A stretch of DNA of 64,000 nt from Devosia epidermidihirudinis (GCF_000971295.1 NZ_LANJ01000016.1:620001-684000); one strand, 5' to 3'; positions 1 through 8,287 are shown, numbered from the stretch's first letter. The notes: a model not told the origin generated them from the letters alone. Numbers and translations: made by a program.

Positions 1-7
1 AACCCTA

Positions 8-30
8 AAGATGATCAGATTCGTCATCTT
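8..30. promoter_or_regulatory. Inverted repeat, candidate iron-regulator (IRO/RirA-type) box
   Basis: A perfect 7-base inverted repeat (AAGATGA, nine bases, TCATCTT) contains TGA-N9-TCA, the published core of the iron-responsive operator bound by RirA in rhizobia. It lies just upstream of a plausible promoter for a siderophore importer. The arms are AT-rich with no T-run directly after, so a terminator is less likely. The match is seen; the regulator assignment is inference. Confidence 0.5.
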
Positions 31-35
31 AACTT

Positions 36-64
36 TTGACTCTCTGGTTTCTGGTCGGTACGAA
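36..64 (+). promoter_or_regulatory. Sigma70-like promoter of the siderophore importer operon
   Basis: TTGACT at 36-41 and TACGAA at 59-64 are separated by 17 bases, a fair match to the housekeeping consensus. It lies about 60 bases upstream of the first start codon and directly downstream of the candidate iron box, an arrangement that would allow repression under iron repletion. Confidence 0.45.
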
Positions 65-126
65 ATCCGGACACGCGCCCTCACCATAAGGCGCCTCCCC
101 TTTCGCGATACCGGATTGGAAGCCCC

Positions 127-1053
127 GTGCACACATTCACCCGTACTCCCGCTCTTGTCGCTGCGCTCGTCGCTGGCGCCATGTCCATGACCGCTCTGGC
201 CGCTGTGGCACAGGAAAAGGTCATCACCCACCCACAGGGCGAGACCACCATATCGGGCGTGCCCTCGAAGGTTCTGACCTCTGATTGGGCAACCTTTGAC
301 AATCTGCATGCTCTCGGCGTGCCTGTTGCTGGCGTGCCTGCATCGAACGCACCAAGCTATCTGAGCGGTTTCGTCGATGCGGATGCCCTGCAGATCGGCT
401 CGCTGTTCGAGCCTGATTTCGAAGGCATTGCCGCTTCCGAATCCGACATTTATTTCGTCGCCGCACGCTCGGCCAAGGCCTATGAAACCGCCAAGGACAT
501 CCTGCCAACGGTCGACCTGTCGATCAGCAATGGCGCGATTATCGAAGGCGTTGAAGCCAATATCACCAAGCTCGGCGATATCTTCGGCCTCGAAGCTAAG
601 GCCAAGGAACTCAACGACGCGCTCAATGCCAAGGTCGCAGAGGTCAAAGCCGCAGCCGAAGGCAAGGGCAATGCGCTCGTGCTGGTGACCAATGCGGGCA
701 ATATCGGCGTCTATGGCCCCGATTCCCGCGTGTCCTGGATCTACAATGAAGTCGGTATCGAATCCGCTATGCCGAAGGTCGTCGATGGCGACCATGGTGG
801 CGACACCGTCTCGTTCGAGTTCATCCTCGAAACCAATCCTGATTGGCTGTTCGTTGTCGATCGCGATGCCGGCACCGGTGAAACCGCTGGCGCTGCAGCA
901 GCCCTGCTCGACAACGAGCTGGTCAACCAGACCAAGGCTGCCAAGGAAGGCCACATCGTCTACCTCGATCCACAGGCCGCTTACATCACCATGCACGGCT
1001 ATTCCGGCGTGATGCTGCTTCTCGATCAGGTTTTGGCTGGCCTCAACAGCTAA
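127..1053 (+). CDS. Siderophore ABC transporter, periplasmic binding protein
   Basis: This 308-residue protein should capture a ferric siderophore in the periplasm and pass it to the permeases encoded next. An N-terminal signal peptide with a hydrophobic stretch ends near residue 28 (AAVAQ). The remainder has the helical-backbone binding fold of the FatB/CeuA/YclQ type: an early VPAS segment, a middle ALVLVTN strand, and a late GYSGVMLLLDQ helix. The start is GTG, preceded by GGAAG. It is the first gene of a four-gene importer; a hairpin after its stop codon could raise its level relative to the permeases. The siderophore itself cannot be told from sequence; catecholate siderophores are usual for this family. 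Confidence 0.88.
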   Translation: MHTFTRTPALVAALVAGAMSMTALAAVAQEKVITHPQGETTISGVPSKVLTSDWATFDNLHALGVPVAGVPASNAPSYLSGFVDADALQIGSLFEPDFEGIAASESDIYFVAARSAKAYETAKDILPTVDLSISNGAIIEGVEANITKLGDIFGLEAKAKELNDALNAKVAEVKAAAEGKGNALVLVTNAGNIGVYGPDSRVSWIYNEVGIESAMPKVVDGDHGGDTVSFEFILETNPDWLFVVDRDAGTGETAGAAAALLDNELVNQTKAAKEGHIVYLDPQAAYITMHGYSGVMLLLDQVLAGLNS

Positions 1054-1081
1054 GTCTCAAGGGCGCTCTGCGCCGCGCCAG

Positions 1082-1120
1082 ACCCGGCGGCCGCAAGGCT
1101 GGCCGGGTTTGGCTGTTTTA
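1082..1120 (+). terminator. Hairpin after the binding-protein gene (attenuator-like)
   Basis: ACCCGGC at 1082-1088 pairs with GCCGGGT at 1102-1108, and a short T-rich stretch follows. It sits between the binding-protein gene and the first permease, where partial termination or mRNA protection commonly makes binding protein more abundant than membrane parts. Confidence 0.5.
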
Positions 1121-1142
1121 TTGAACGCGAGGTAATCGACCC

Positions 1143-2105
1143 GTGCGCTGGCTGCTTTTGGCATTCGTGGTGACGCTCATTCTGGCGGTGATCAGCCTGT
1201 TTGTGGGCGTCAGTGACGTGTCGATCGGCGCACTGCTGTCTTCGAGCGCTGAAGATCGGCCGATGCAGGTGCTCCTGATTAGCCGCATTCCGCGCACGCT
1301 CGCCATCGTGCTGTCCGGCGCGTCGATGGCCATTGCCGGCCTCGTGATGCAGATGGTGGTGCGCAACCGCTTCGTCGAACCCTCGACGGCGGGCACCACG
1401 GAATCGGCAAGCCTCGGTTTTCTCGTCATTACGCTACTGGCCCCCGGCTGGCCGCTGATCGGCAAGATGGGCGTTGCGGCTGTCTTCGCCATGGCCGGTA
1501 CGGCGCTGTTCCTGCGCATCCTGCGCGCGGTGCCGCTGCGCGATGTGATGCTGGTGCCGTTGGTCGGCATCATGCTGGGCGGTATTATCGGCGCCATCAC
1601 CACCTTCTTTGCCTATCGCTTTGGACTTCTGGCGTCGCTGCTGGCCTGGAACATGGGCGACTTCTCCGGCATCATGCGTGGGCGCTATGAACTGCTGTGG
1701 ATTGGCCTCGCCTGTGCGGTCGTTGCCTATATCGCCGCCGATCGCTTCACTGTTGCCGGCATGGGCCGAGACTTCACCACCAATCTGGGCCTAAACTATC
1801 AGCGCGTCATGGTGCTGGGGCTGGTCATCGTTTCGGTGGTGAGCGCGGTGGTGCTGGTCTCGGTTGGCTCGATCCCGTTCCTCGGCCTGATTGTGCCCAA
1901 TGTCGTCAGCCTCATGGTGGGCGACAACATGCGCCGAACCGTCCCCTGGGTGGCCATTTCTGGCGCAGGCTTTGTCCTGGCCTGCGATATTCTGGGTCGC
2001 GTCATCCGCGCACCTTATGAGATTCCGATCAGCGTCGTCGTCGGCGTCATCGGCAGCATGGTGTTCCTCTATCTCCTGCTGAGGACGCGCCGCAATGCAG
2101 CCTGA
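1143..2105 (+). CDS. Siderophore ABC transporter permease 1 (FecCD family)
   Basis: This 320-residue inner-membrane protein is one half of the iron-siderophore channel. It is almost wholly hydrophobic, with about nine or ten membrane spans, and shows FecCD-family features: RIPRTLAIVLSGASMAIAG near residue 50 and, in the second half, IPFLGLIVPNVV, which forms the coupling region to the ATPase. It starts at GTG with a GAGGTAA ribosome site. The next permease is not directly coupled to it: a long inverted repeat lies between the two. Confidence 0.88.
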   Translation: MRWLLLAFVVTLILAVISLFVGVSDVSIGALLSSSAEDRPMQVLLISRIPRTLAIVLSGASMAIAGLVMQMVVRNRFVEPSTAGTTESASLGFLVITLLAPGWPLIGKMGVAAVFAMAGTALFLRILRAVPLRDVMLVPLVGIMLGGIIGAITTFFAYRFGLLASLLAWNMGDFSGIMRGRYELLWIGLACAVVAYIAADRFTVAGMGRDFTTNLGLNYQRVMVLGLVIVSVVSAVVLVSVGSIPFLGLIVPNVVSLMVGDNMRRTVPWVAISGAGFVLACDILGRVIRAPYEIPISVVVGVIGSMVFLYLLLRTRRNAA

Positions 2106-2130
2106 GTCACTGAACCTGTTCCCCACCCAC

Positions 2131-2205
2131 AGCGTCATTCCCGCGAAAGCGGGAATCTCCCTTATGGGACGCAAGAGGGATTCCCGCTTTCGCGGGAATG
2201 ACGCT
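2131..2205. repeat. Intergenic inverted repeat, family A
   Basis: Two perfect 27-base arms (2131-2157 and 2179-2205) face each other across a 21-base spacer. Each arm holds its own small palindrome, CCCGC-GAAA-GCGGG. A second copy lies at 25491-25558. In the mRNA it would form a long hairpin between two permease genes. The unit resembles the short palindromic repeats scattered through many proteobacterial genomes. Confidence 0.9.
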
Positions 2206-2239
2206 GTGGCAGTTGGCATCGTTGAAGGGGAGGATTGCT

Positions 2240-3202
2240 ATGCCCACTAAGCTTTCCCGCCCAGCCCTCGTGCTGATCATCCTTTCTGTGCTCGCCCTCA
2301 TCTCCATCGTCGCCTTCATGACGCTGGGCGCCAAGGGGAGCTGGAGCTTTGTGCTGCCCTTCCGCGGCAAGAAGCTGCTCTCGCTGGTGCTGGTGGCCTA
2401 TGCCGTTGCGCTCTCGACCGTGCTGTTCCAGACCGTCACCAACAACCGCATCCTGACCCCCTCGATCATGGGCTTTGACGCGCTGTATGTGCTGATCAAG
2501 ACCGGCGTCGTGTTCTTCCTCGGCGTTGGCGCGCTGACCTCGCTCAATGTGCAGGTGCAGTTCGGCATCGAAGTGCTGGTCATGGTCGGCTTCTCGGGCC
2601 TCTTGTTCCGGTGGTTGTTTGTCGGGCAGGAGCGGAGCCTCCATCTCTTGGTGCTGGTCGGCATTGTCTTTGGCATTCTGTTCCGCAGCCTCAGCCAGTT
2701 CATGCAGCGCATGCTCGATCCCAATGCGTTCAACGTGCTGGCCGATACGTTCTTTGCCAGCTTTGCCACCACCGACGCCTCGCTCCTTCTGGTCTCGACC
2801 ATCATCGTTGGCGTCGTCACGCTGATCCTGCTGCGCATGCTGCACACCTTCGATGTGCTCTCGCTGGGGCGGGCGCAGGCGATCAATCTCGGCGTCGATT
2901 ACAAGCGGACTGTGGTCACCATTCTGGTGATGGTGTCAGTGCTGGTGGCGGTCTCGACCGCCCTGGTTGGTCCCATTACCTTCTTTGGCTTGCTGGTCGC
3001 CAGCCTCGCCCATGGCCTCGTGGGCAATAGCCGCCACAAATACATCCTGCCCGCTGCCGTGCTTTTGGCAGTGACCTGCCTCGTCGGTGGCCAGACCGTG
3101 CTGGAACGCCTGTTTGCCTTTGATACGGCCCTCTCGATCATCATCGAATTCCTGGGCGGCATCGTCTTTATCTATCTCATCCTGCGGAGAGCTGCCCGAT
3201 GA
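2240..3202 (+). CDS. Siderophore ABC transporter permease 2 (FecCD family)
   Basis: This 320-residue membrane protein is the partner of the preceding permease; the two probably form a heterodimeric channel as in FatC/FatD or YclN/YclO systems. It is highly hydrophobic, with family stretches LVAYAVALSTVLFQTV in the first half and VGPITFFGLLVASLAH in the second. An upstream in-frame start at 2198 exists inside the inverted repeat; I prefer ATG 2240 because GGGGAGGA precedes it at good spacing and the product then begins like other family members. The stop overlaps the ATPase start (ATGA). Confidence 0.87.
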   Translation: MPTKLSRPALVLIILSVLALISIVAFMTLGAKGSWSFVLPFRGKKLLSLVLVAYAVALSTVLFQTVTNNRILTPSIMGFDALYVLIKTGVVFFLGVGALTSLNVQVQFGIEVLVMVGFSGLLFRWLFVGQERSLHLLVLVGIVFGILFRSLSQFMQRMLDPNAFNVLADTFFASFATTDASLLLVSTIIVGVVTLILLRMLHTFDVLSLGRAQAINLGVDYKRTVVTILVMVSVLVAVSTALVGPITFFGLLVASLAHGLVGNSRHKYILPAAVLLAVTCLVGGQTVLERLFAFDTALSIIIEFLGGIVFIYLILRRAAR

Positions 3203-3957
3203 TCGTCACCGCTGACGTCACCAAGAACTATGGCTCCTCCTGCGTGGTCGATGGCGTGACCCTGTCGCTACCCAAGGGCGGCATCACCTCGATCATCGGC
3301 CCCAATGGCGCGGGCAAGTCGACGCTGCTGTCCATGGTCAGTCGCCTGATGGATATGGACAAGGGCACCGTCACCGTCGACGGGCTCGACGTCACCAAGA
3401 CCCCCAGCGACGTGCTGGCGCGCCGCCTGTCCATCCTGCGGCAGGACAATCACATGACAGCCCGCCTCACCGTGCATGATCTGGTGTCGTTCGGGCGCTA
3501 CCCCTATTCCAAGGGCCGTCTGACCGTTGAAGACAAGCGCCATATCGACGAGGCCATCGGCTATCTGAACCTCAATGATCTCTCCGGCCGGTTTCTCGAT
3601 GAACTCTCCGGTGGGCAGCGGCAGCGCGCGTTCGTCGCCATGGTTCTGTGCCAGGACACCGATTATGTCCTGCTCGACGAGCCGCTCAACAATCTCGACA
3701 TGAAGCATGCCATGGGCATGATGAAGCTGCTGCGGCGCGCGGCCAATGAACTCGGCAAGACCGTGGTGCTGGTGCTGCACGACATCAATTTTGCCTCCTG
3801 GTATTCCGATTACATCGTGGCGATGAAGAACGGGAAGGTGGCCCACGAAGGCCCCGCCGCCGCTATCGTCACGCCCGATGTGCTATCCGATGTCTATGAA
3901 ATGGACATCAAAGTGCATGAAATCGGCGGCCAGCGCGTCAGCCTTTATTACGAATAG
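3199..3957 (+). CDS. Siderophore ABC transporter ATP-binding protein
   Basis: The 252-residue ATPase powers the importer from the cytoplasmic side. It has Walker A GPNGAGKST near residue 35, the signature LSGGQRQR near residue 137, Walker B YVLLDEP followed by NNLD, and the switch histidine in VLVLHD. The length fits the FecE/FatE/YclP family. Its start overlaps the upstream permease stop by four bases, indicating translational coupling and one operon from 127 to 3957. Confidence 0.92.
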   Translation: MIVTADVTKNYGSSCVVDGVTLSLPKGGITSIIGPNGAGKSTLLSMVSRLMDMDKGTVTVDGLDVTKTPSDVLARRLSILRQDNHMTARLTVHDLVSFGRYPYSKGRLTVEDKRHIDEAIGYLNLNDLSGRFLDELSGGQRQRAFVAMVLCQDTDYVLLDEPLNNLDMKHAMGMMKLLRRAANELGKTVVLVLHDINFASWYSDYIVAMKNGKVAHEGPAAAIVTPDVLSDVYEMDIKVHEIGGQRVSLYYE

Positions 3958-4016
3958 GGCTTTCCGGGGCGGGCTTGGCCCGTGCTAAGGCAAGGGCCAG
4001 CACAGGAATCACGATC

Positions 4017-4415
4017 ATGAAGCCATCCATCGCCATCATCACCATCGGTGTCGACGACCTCGAGCGCGCCTTTTCGTTCTATCGCGCGCTGTTCGATATC
4101 AGCGACGAACAGATTGGCGCAGGCGAAGACCATGTGGCCTTCTTCTTTGACGACGCGTTTTCCTTCGTGCTGTTCCCGCGCGAGCAGATTGCCGAGACCG
4201 CTGGCAAGGAGGTGGCTGTCGCCGGTACGCCCGGCTTCGTGCTCAGCCACCGCGCCAGCAGCCCCAAGGAAGTCGATGAGATCCTCGACAAGGTCCTGAT
4301 CGCCGGAGGCGCGATCATCACCGGCGGCACGGAGTCCGAATGGGGCTATTCAGCCTATTTCGAAGACAGCGAAGGCAATGTCTGGGAGCTGATGGCGACC
4401 CCGCCAGCAAACTGA
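4017..4415 (+). CDS. VOC (glyoxalase/bleomycin-resistance) family protein
   Basis: A 132-residue single-module vicinal oxygen chelate protein. The beginning (IAIITIGVDDLERAFSFYRALF) and end (AYFEDSEGNVWELMA) are the paired beta-alpha-beta units of this fold. Members bind a metal or small molecule and range from glyoxalases to antibiotic-binding proteins; the substrate cannot be told. A TTG at 3975 is in frame, but ATG 4017 has an AGGAA ribosome site, so I chose it. It follows the importer genes after 59 bases but need not belong to them. Confidence 0.75.
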   Translation: MKPSIAIITIGVDDLERAFSFYRALFDISDEQIGAGEDHVAFFFDDAFSFVLFPREQIAETAGKEVAVAGTPGFVLSHRASSPKEVDEILDKVLIAGGAIITGGTESEWGYSAYFEDSEGNVWELMATPPAN

Positions 4416-4427
4416 TTTTCCCCTGGC

Positions 4428-4505
4428 CCTCATGGTGAGCCTGTCGAACCACGAGGGAACACTGTTCGTGCCACAACCTCGTCCTTCGACACGCTCAGGA
4501 TGAGG
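4428..4505. repeat. Intergenic inverted repeat, family B
   Basis: Arms at 4428-4456 and 4477-4505 are imperfect inverted copies (CCTCATGGTGAGCCTGTCGA type against CTCAGGATGAGG). Another copy is at 8164-8246. The right arm abuts the stop codon of the sulfur transporter gene, so it may also end transcription between these convergent genes. Confidence 0.85.
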
Positions 4506-4506
4506 T

Positions 4507-5700
4507 TTACTGGATGGCAAAACGGCGCGCCCACACCCTTGCTACGGCCCAGGCCGCTGCAATGCCCAGTGTCATGGCGACGAGGAACACCCAGCCCGAG
4601 AGCGATCCGGCCTGGATGCCCGACAGCAGCACGCCGACCGTGCAGCCAAGCGCCGTCATCGCGCCCCAGCCCAACAATACGCCGCCAACCAGCCCGCGCG
4701 CCACATCGCGCCCGGTGAGGCGGCGCGGGTGGAACTGGTTGGCCAGTAACGACGTGATGAATGCGGCGGCGATCAGCCCGATAACAAAGAGCCCGTTATT
4801 GGACAGCAGCGCCTCCTTGATGACGGTGGCGCAGCCCCGCAACCCATCGAGACCAAACAGCGTGCTCGGTAGAACCGACCAGGCCGTGCCCGCCGTGCGT
4901 ACGATGCTGCCCAGTTCGGCGGTGACGCCCAGCGGCGCGACGCGGAAATAGGCGAGGGTGGAGATAATGCCCACCAGCGTACCCGCCACAACGGCGGGCC
5001 AGCGGATGATGAACAGGCGTTGGATAGCCGAGGCGAGCGTCAGCCCGGATTGCTCTTGCGTCGCGACCGGACGCGCCCACCACAGTGCGGCAATCGCCAG
5101 TGCCGCAATCAAAGCCAGGGTCAGCACTAGTCCACCGGCATAATCGAGATGGTTGGGCAGCCAGAGCACGAAGGCATTGGAGGTGATGGCGAGGAATAGC
5201 GGGTTCCACGTCAAAAAGCCCAACCCAAAGCCAAGCGCCGCGCCGATGATGGCAAAAGGCGAAATGACGGAGCCTTCGGCCAGCCGATAGAAATGGGCCG
5301 ACAGGCACGAACCCGAAATCGCCATGCCCAGACCAAAGGCAAAAGCGGCGATGACCAGCGTGATGCTGACAGGGCCAATATGAGCCGTCGGCGGCAAACG
5401 TCCGGGGGCAGGGGTGGGCAACCAGGCGCCAAAAATGGCGGTATAGCCAATGGCCCCAACCGCGAGCGCCACCAGAATGGCAATGACGCCAGCGGCCTCG
5501 CGCCGCTCCACCAGATCGCGGAAATTGCAATAAAAGCAGAAGCGCGAGCGCTGCAGCACCGCGCCGAACGCCGCGCCGATGGCCAGCGAAAAGGCCAATG
5601 GCCGCCCTTCGGGACCTCCGGCATTGAGCACGAGAAAGCCGGCTACGAGGCCGACGGCGATCAGGGCAGGAATGCCGAAGCGAATGGCAGGATTGGTCAT
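4507..5700 (-). CDS. YeeE/YedE-type sulfur (thiosulfate) transporter
   Basis: This 397-residue membrane protein belongs to the YeeE/YedE (DUF395) family, whose characterised member TsuA imports thiosulfate using cysteines along the path. It has two similar halves with about nine or ten membrane spans and cysteines at C55, C58 (RSRFCFYCNFRD), C132 (SGSCLSAH), C290 (RGCATV) and C353 (LGCTVG), the spacing expected for the family. It is transcribed after an exported rhodanese with a hairpin between them, so the pair probably handles thiosulfate or related sulfane sulfur. The family call is firm; the substrate is inferred. Confidence 0.85.
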   Translation of the reverse strand: MTNPAIRFGIPALIAVGLVAGFLVLNAGGPEGRPLAFSLAIGAAFGAVLQRSRFCFYCNFRDLVERREAAGVIAILVALAVGAIGYTAIFGAWLPTPAPGRLPPTAHIGPVSITLVIAAFAFGLGMAISGSCLSAHFYRLAEGSVISPFAIIGAALGFGLGFLTWNPLFLAITSNAFVLWLPNHLDYAGGLVLTLALIAALAIAALWWARPVATQEQSGLTLASAIQRLFIIRWPAVVAGTLVGIISTLAYFRVAPLGVTAELGSIVRTAGTAWSVLPSTLFGLDGLRGCATVIKEALLSNNGLFVIGLIAAAFITSLLANQFHPRRLTGRDVARGLVGGVLLGWGAMTALGCTVGVLLSGIQAGSLSGWVFLVAMTLGIAAAWAVARVWARRFAIQ

Positions 5701-5709
5701 GCGTCCTCA

Positions 5710-5737
5710 CGAGAAAACGGGCGCCCGGAGGCGCCCG
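5710..5737 (-). terminator. Hairpin between sulfurtransferase and sulfur transporter genes
   Basis: CGGGCGCC at 5718-5725 pairs with GGCGCCCG at 5730-5737 around a four-base loop. Read on the minus strand it is followed by GTTTTCTC. It can act as a leaky terminator after the sulfurtransferase, giving more of the exported enzyme than of the membrane transporter. Confidence 0.6.
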
Positions 5738-5763
5738 CTACTATGCCTTGATTCGATGTTTGA

Positions 5764-6693
5764 TCAGATCTTGCCCCAGACGGTGCCCGATGGGTTGTCG
5801 ATCGGCACGCCAACGGCATTGCCATATTCGGTCCACGAGCCGTCATAGTTGCGCACTTCGTAGCCAAGGATGCGGCTCAGCACGAACCAGGTGTGGCTGG
5901 AGCGCTCGCCAATGCGGCAATAGGTGATGATCGGCTTGGAGCCGTCGATGCCGAGGGCGGCGAAAGCAGCTTTCAGATCGTCGGCGGACTTGAAGGTACC
6001 GTCTTCATTGACCGCACCACCCCATGGGAAGTTCACGGCGCCCGGAATGTGGCCGGCGCGGATTGAAAGCTCCTGCACGCCCTCTGGCGCGAAGATTTCG
6101 CCGCTATATTCCTTGGGGCCACGGATATCGACCAGCGACACGTCCGCGCCGCCTTCAACGACGTCGAGCACGTCAACCAGACGCGCGCGAAGGTCTGCGG
6201 GCTGCTCTGGCAGCTCAATAGCCGAGGCTGCGTATTCCGGCGTTGCAGTATCGAGCGGCAGGCCCTGAGCTTCCCAGAGCTTGCGGCCGCCATCGAGCAG
6301 CTTCACCTCGCCCAGACCGTGAATGTCGAACACCCACGCACCCCAGGCGGCAAACCAGTTATTGTTGTCGCCATAGAGAACGACAGTGGTGTCTTCGCCA
6401 ACGCCAGCTGCCTGGAGCAGGGCTTCGAAGTTTTCGCGGCTGACGATGTCGCGACGGATCGGGTCGACGAGGTCGGTGTGCCAGGCCAGATTGACCGCGC
6501 CAGGGATATGGCCGCGCTCGTATACTCCGGTGTCGACGCTGACTTCGAAGATGCGCACGTCTGGGTTGGATAGATTTTCTTCAACCCACGCTGCAGTAAC
6601 CAGTGGGCCTTCCTGTGCTACTGCGCCGAAGGACAGTCCAGTCAAAATTGCTGCACTTGTCGCGCTCGCAAGAAGTCTTAGTGTTGGTCGCAT
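5764..6693 (-). CDS. Exported tandem-rhodanese sulfurtransferase
   Basis: A 309-residue thiosulfate/3-mercaptopyruvate sulfurtransferase. A signal peptide (hydrophobic core LLASATSAAILTGLSFGAVAQ) directs it to the periplasm. Two rhodanese domains follow. The first has VVLYGDNNN in place of a cysteine loop and is structural; the second carries the active-site cysteine C259 in CRIGERSS, the motif of CysA/SseA-type thiosulfate sulfurtransferases. I start at the ATG at 6693, which has GAGCGGGG upstream; a further in-frame ATG lies at 6714. Linked with the YeeE-type transporter, it likely processes sulfane sulfur outside the cytoplasm. Confidence 0.85.
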   Translation of the reverse strand: MRPTLRLLASATSAAILTGLSFGAVAQEGPLVTAAWVEENLSNPDVRIFEVSVDTGVYERGHIPGAVNLAWHTDLVDPIRRDIVSRENFEALLQAAGVGEDTTVVLYGDNNNWFAAWGAWVFDIHGLGEVKLLDGGRKLWEAQGLPLDTATPEYAASAIELPEQPADLRARLVDVLDVVEGGADVSLVDIRGPKEYSGEIFAPEGVQELSIRAGHIPGAVNFPWGGAVNEDGTFKSADDLKAAFAALGIDGSKPIITYCRIGERSSHTWFVLSRILGYEVRNYDGSWTEYGNAVGVPIDNPSGTVWGKI

Positions 6694-6865
6694 ATTGCCC
6701 CGCTCCATTATCATCGACGGCCAACCCGCCCGTTTCTAATGGTCGGCAATCACAGTGATATTGGCAAAGCATGAGGGGCTAAATTGCCCGTTCGTGCAGA
6801 AAATATGTGTCGCGCCAGCGGTTTGCTGAGCAAATCAATTCCTAGCGGCTTAGTCGTCTAATCTG

Positions 6866-7288
6866 TCAGGCTCCGCCATTACGTTCGCTAAACGCTTTCC
6901 GGCTGTCTTCGATTTGTGCGTGATGGGCCTCTGCCCATTCCCACACGCCACAAAATGCTGCGCTGAGGCCGCGCCCCATCTCGGTCAGGCTGTAATCGAC
7001 ATGCGGTGGAATGACGGGATGCACGATGCGCAGGACGAGGCCGTCGGCCTCCATCTGGCGCAGCGTCTTTGTCAGCATCTTCTGGCTGATATCGCCAACC
7101 TTGCGCCCCACATCGGTGAAGCGCAGCGTGCCGTGTTCCTCCAACGCCTCCAGAATGAGCATGGTCCACTTATCGGCCACCTTGCCAATGATGTCGCGCA
7201 CCAACCCGTCCAATGCTGGATCGAGGGCTTTGGCAGCCCGATTTTCGCTCCAGGCGTAGATTTTTGGGCTGTTAGTGCCTTGTGACAA
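6866..7288 (-). CDS. HxlR-family winged-helix transcription regulator
   Basis: A 140-residue regulator with the HxlR domain: DIIGKVADKWTMLILEAL opens the winged helix, GRKVGDISQKMLTKTLRQME is the recognition helix region, and GLVLRIVHPVIPPHVDYSLT is the wing. These proteins act as dimers, often repressing a divergent oxidoreductase gene and sensing electrophiles. The start is TTG, supported by AAAGGAG eight bases upstream. It is divergent from an SDR gene 100 bases away, its probable target. Confidence 0.85.
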   Translation of the reverse strand: MSQGTNSPKIYAWSENRAAKALDPALDGLVRDIIGKVADKWTMLILEALEEHGTLRFTDVGRKVGDISQKMLTKTLRQMEADGLVLRIVHPVIPPHVDYSLTEMGRGLSAAFCGVWEWAEAHHAQIEDSRKAFSERNGGA

Positions 7289-7311
7289 TTACACTCTCCT
7301 TTTGGTGTGTA

Positions 7312-7360
7312 TCGAACTTTCGAGCGCGTACTTACCAGCGTGCAGTGTGCGGCATATATT
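7312..7360 (+). promoter_or_regulatory. Divergent control region: palindrome and SDR promoter
   Basis: TCGAA-CT-TTCGA (7312-7323) is a perfect short palindrome in the HxlR/SDR gap. TTACCA (7332-7337) and TATATT (7355-7360), 17 bases apart, make a good promoter for the SDR gene. The palindrome just upstream could be the HxlR operator; that link is inference. Confidence 0.4.
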
Positions 7361-7388
7361 GGCTTCACGCAAGATCAAGGAGCTTTCC

Positions 7389-8141
7389 ATGCAGACCACG
7401 GGCAATACCATCCTCATCACCGGCGGCGGTTCGGGCATTGGCCGCGGCCTCGCCGAAGCCTTTCACCGCCAGGGCAATCAGGTGATCATTTCGGGTCGTC
7501 GTCAGGCTGCGCTCGATGCCGTCGTCGCGGCCAATCCCGGCATGGCGGCTTTCACCGTCGACATGACCGACAAGGCCAGCATTGCTGGTCTGGCAGCGCA
7601 GGTCATCGCGGCCTTCCCCGCGCTCAATGCCGTCATCAACAATGCCGGGATTATGGTGGACGAAGATCTGACCGGCGCGCCCGGCTATCTGGACATCGCC
7701 GAGGACACTATCGCCACCAATCTATTGGGGCCAATCCGGCTGACGGCGGCGCTGCTGCCGCATTTCCTGGCGCAGCCCAAGGCGACGATTATGACCGTCT
7801 CGTCCGGGCTGGCCTTCGTGCCCAAGGCCGGCACGCCCACCTACAGCGCCACCAAAGCCGCGATCCACTCCTATTCGGTTTCGCTCCGCCACCAGTTGCG
7901 CGACACAGTGGTCGAGGTGCTGGAAATCGCACCGCCTTATGTGCAGACGTCCTTGCAGGGTGAACAGCAGGCCAACGATCCCAATGCCATGCCTCTGGCG
8001 GACTACATTGCCGAGACGTTCGAGCTGCTGGCCAATCCACCTGAAAGCGGCGAAATCCTCGTGCAACGCGTCCACCCCCTCCGCTTCGCCGAGCAGACCG
8101 GCAATGGCGCTAAGGTGTTCGGGTTTATCAATCCGGTGTGA
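7389..8141 (+). CDS. SDR family oxidoreductase (DltE-like)
   Basis: A 250-residue short-chain dehydrogenase/reductase. The cofactor loop TGGGSGIGRGLAEA is near residue 12, NNAG near 85, the catalytic serine in TVSSG, and the YxxxK pair in TYSATKAAIHSYS. Its closest style is the DltE/YbbO-like group often found beside HxlR regulators. The substrate is unknown. Start ATG 7389 has AAGGAG; the longer upstream frame overlaps the regulator's promoter and is not used. Confidence 0.85.
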   Translation: MQTTGNTILITGGGSGIGRGLAEAFHRQGNQVIISGRRQAALDAVVAANPGMAAFTVDMTDKASIAGLAAQVIAAFPALNAVINNAGIMVDEDLTGAPGYLDIAEDTIATNLLGPIRLTAALLPHFLAQPKATIMTVSSGLAFVPKAGTPTYSATKAAIHSYSVSLRHQLRDTVVEVLEIAPPYVQTSLQGEQQANDPNAMPLADYIAETFELLANPPESGEILVQRVHPLRFAEQTGNGAKVFGFINPV

Positions 8142-8163
8142 GTTGGCTATAACCCCAATGAGA

Positions 8164-8246
8164 CCTCATCCTGAGCCCGTCGAAGGACGAGGTCGGGATG
8201 CGCTCCACCCGCACCACCTCGTGGTTCGACAGGCTCACCATGAGGT
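8164..8246. repeat. Intergenic inverted repeat, family B
   Basis: Arms at 8164-8193 and 8216-8246 match the family B copy at 4428-4505 but in the other orientation. It lies between convergent genes and could serve as a bidirectional stop. Confidence 0.85.
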
Positions 8247-8287
8247 CTTCTGGGGATCGTGCGACATGGCCAGCTCCATCGCCGCGC

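Noticed and set aside
2131..2205. Palindromic repeats as a CRISPR array or IS ends
   Set aside because: Copies are single units far apart, without regular spacers, transposase genes or target duplications.
6715..6865. Possible further gene between the sulfurtransferase and the HxlR regulator
   Set aside because: The 151-base gap has only short frames without ribosome sites; I read it as promoter sequence.
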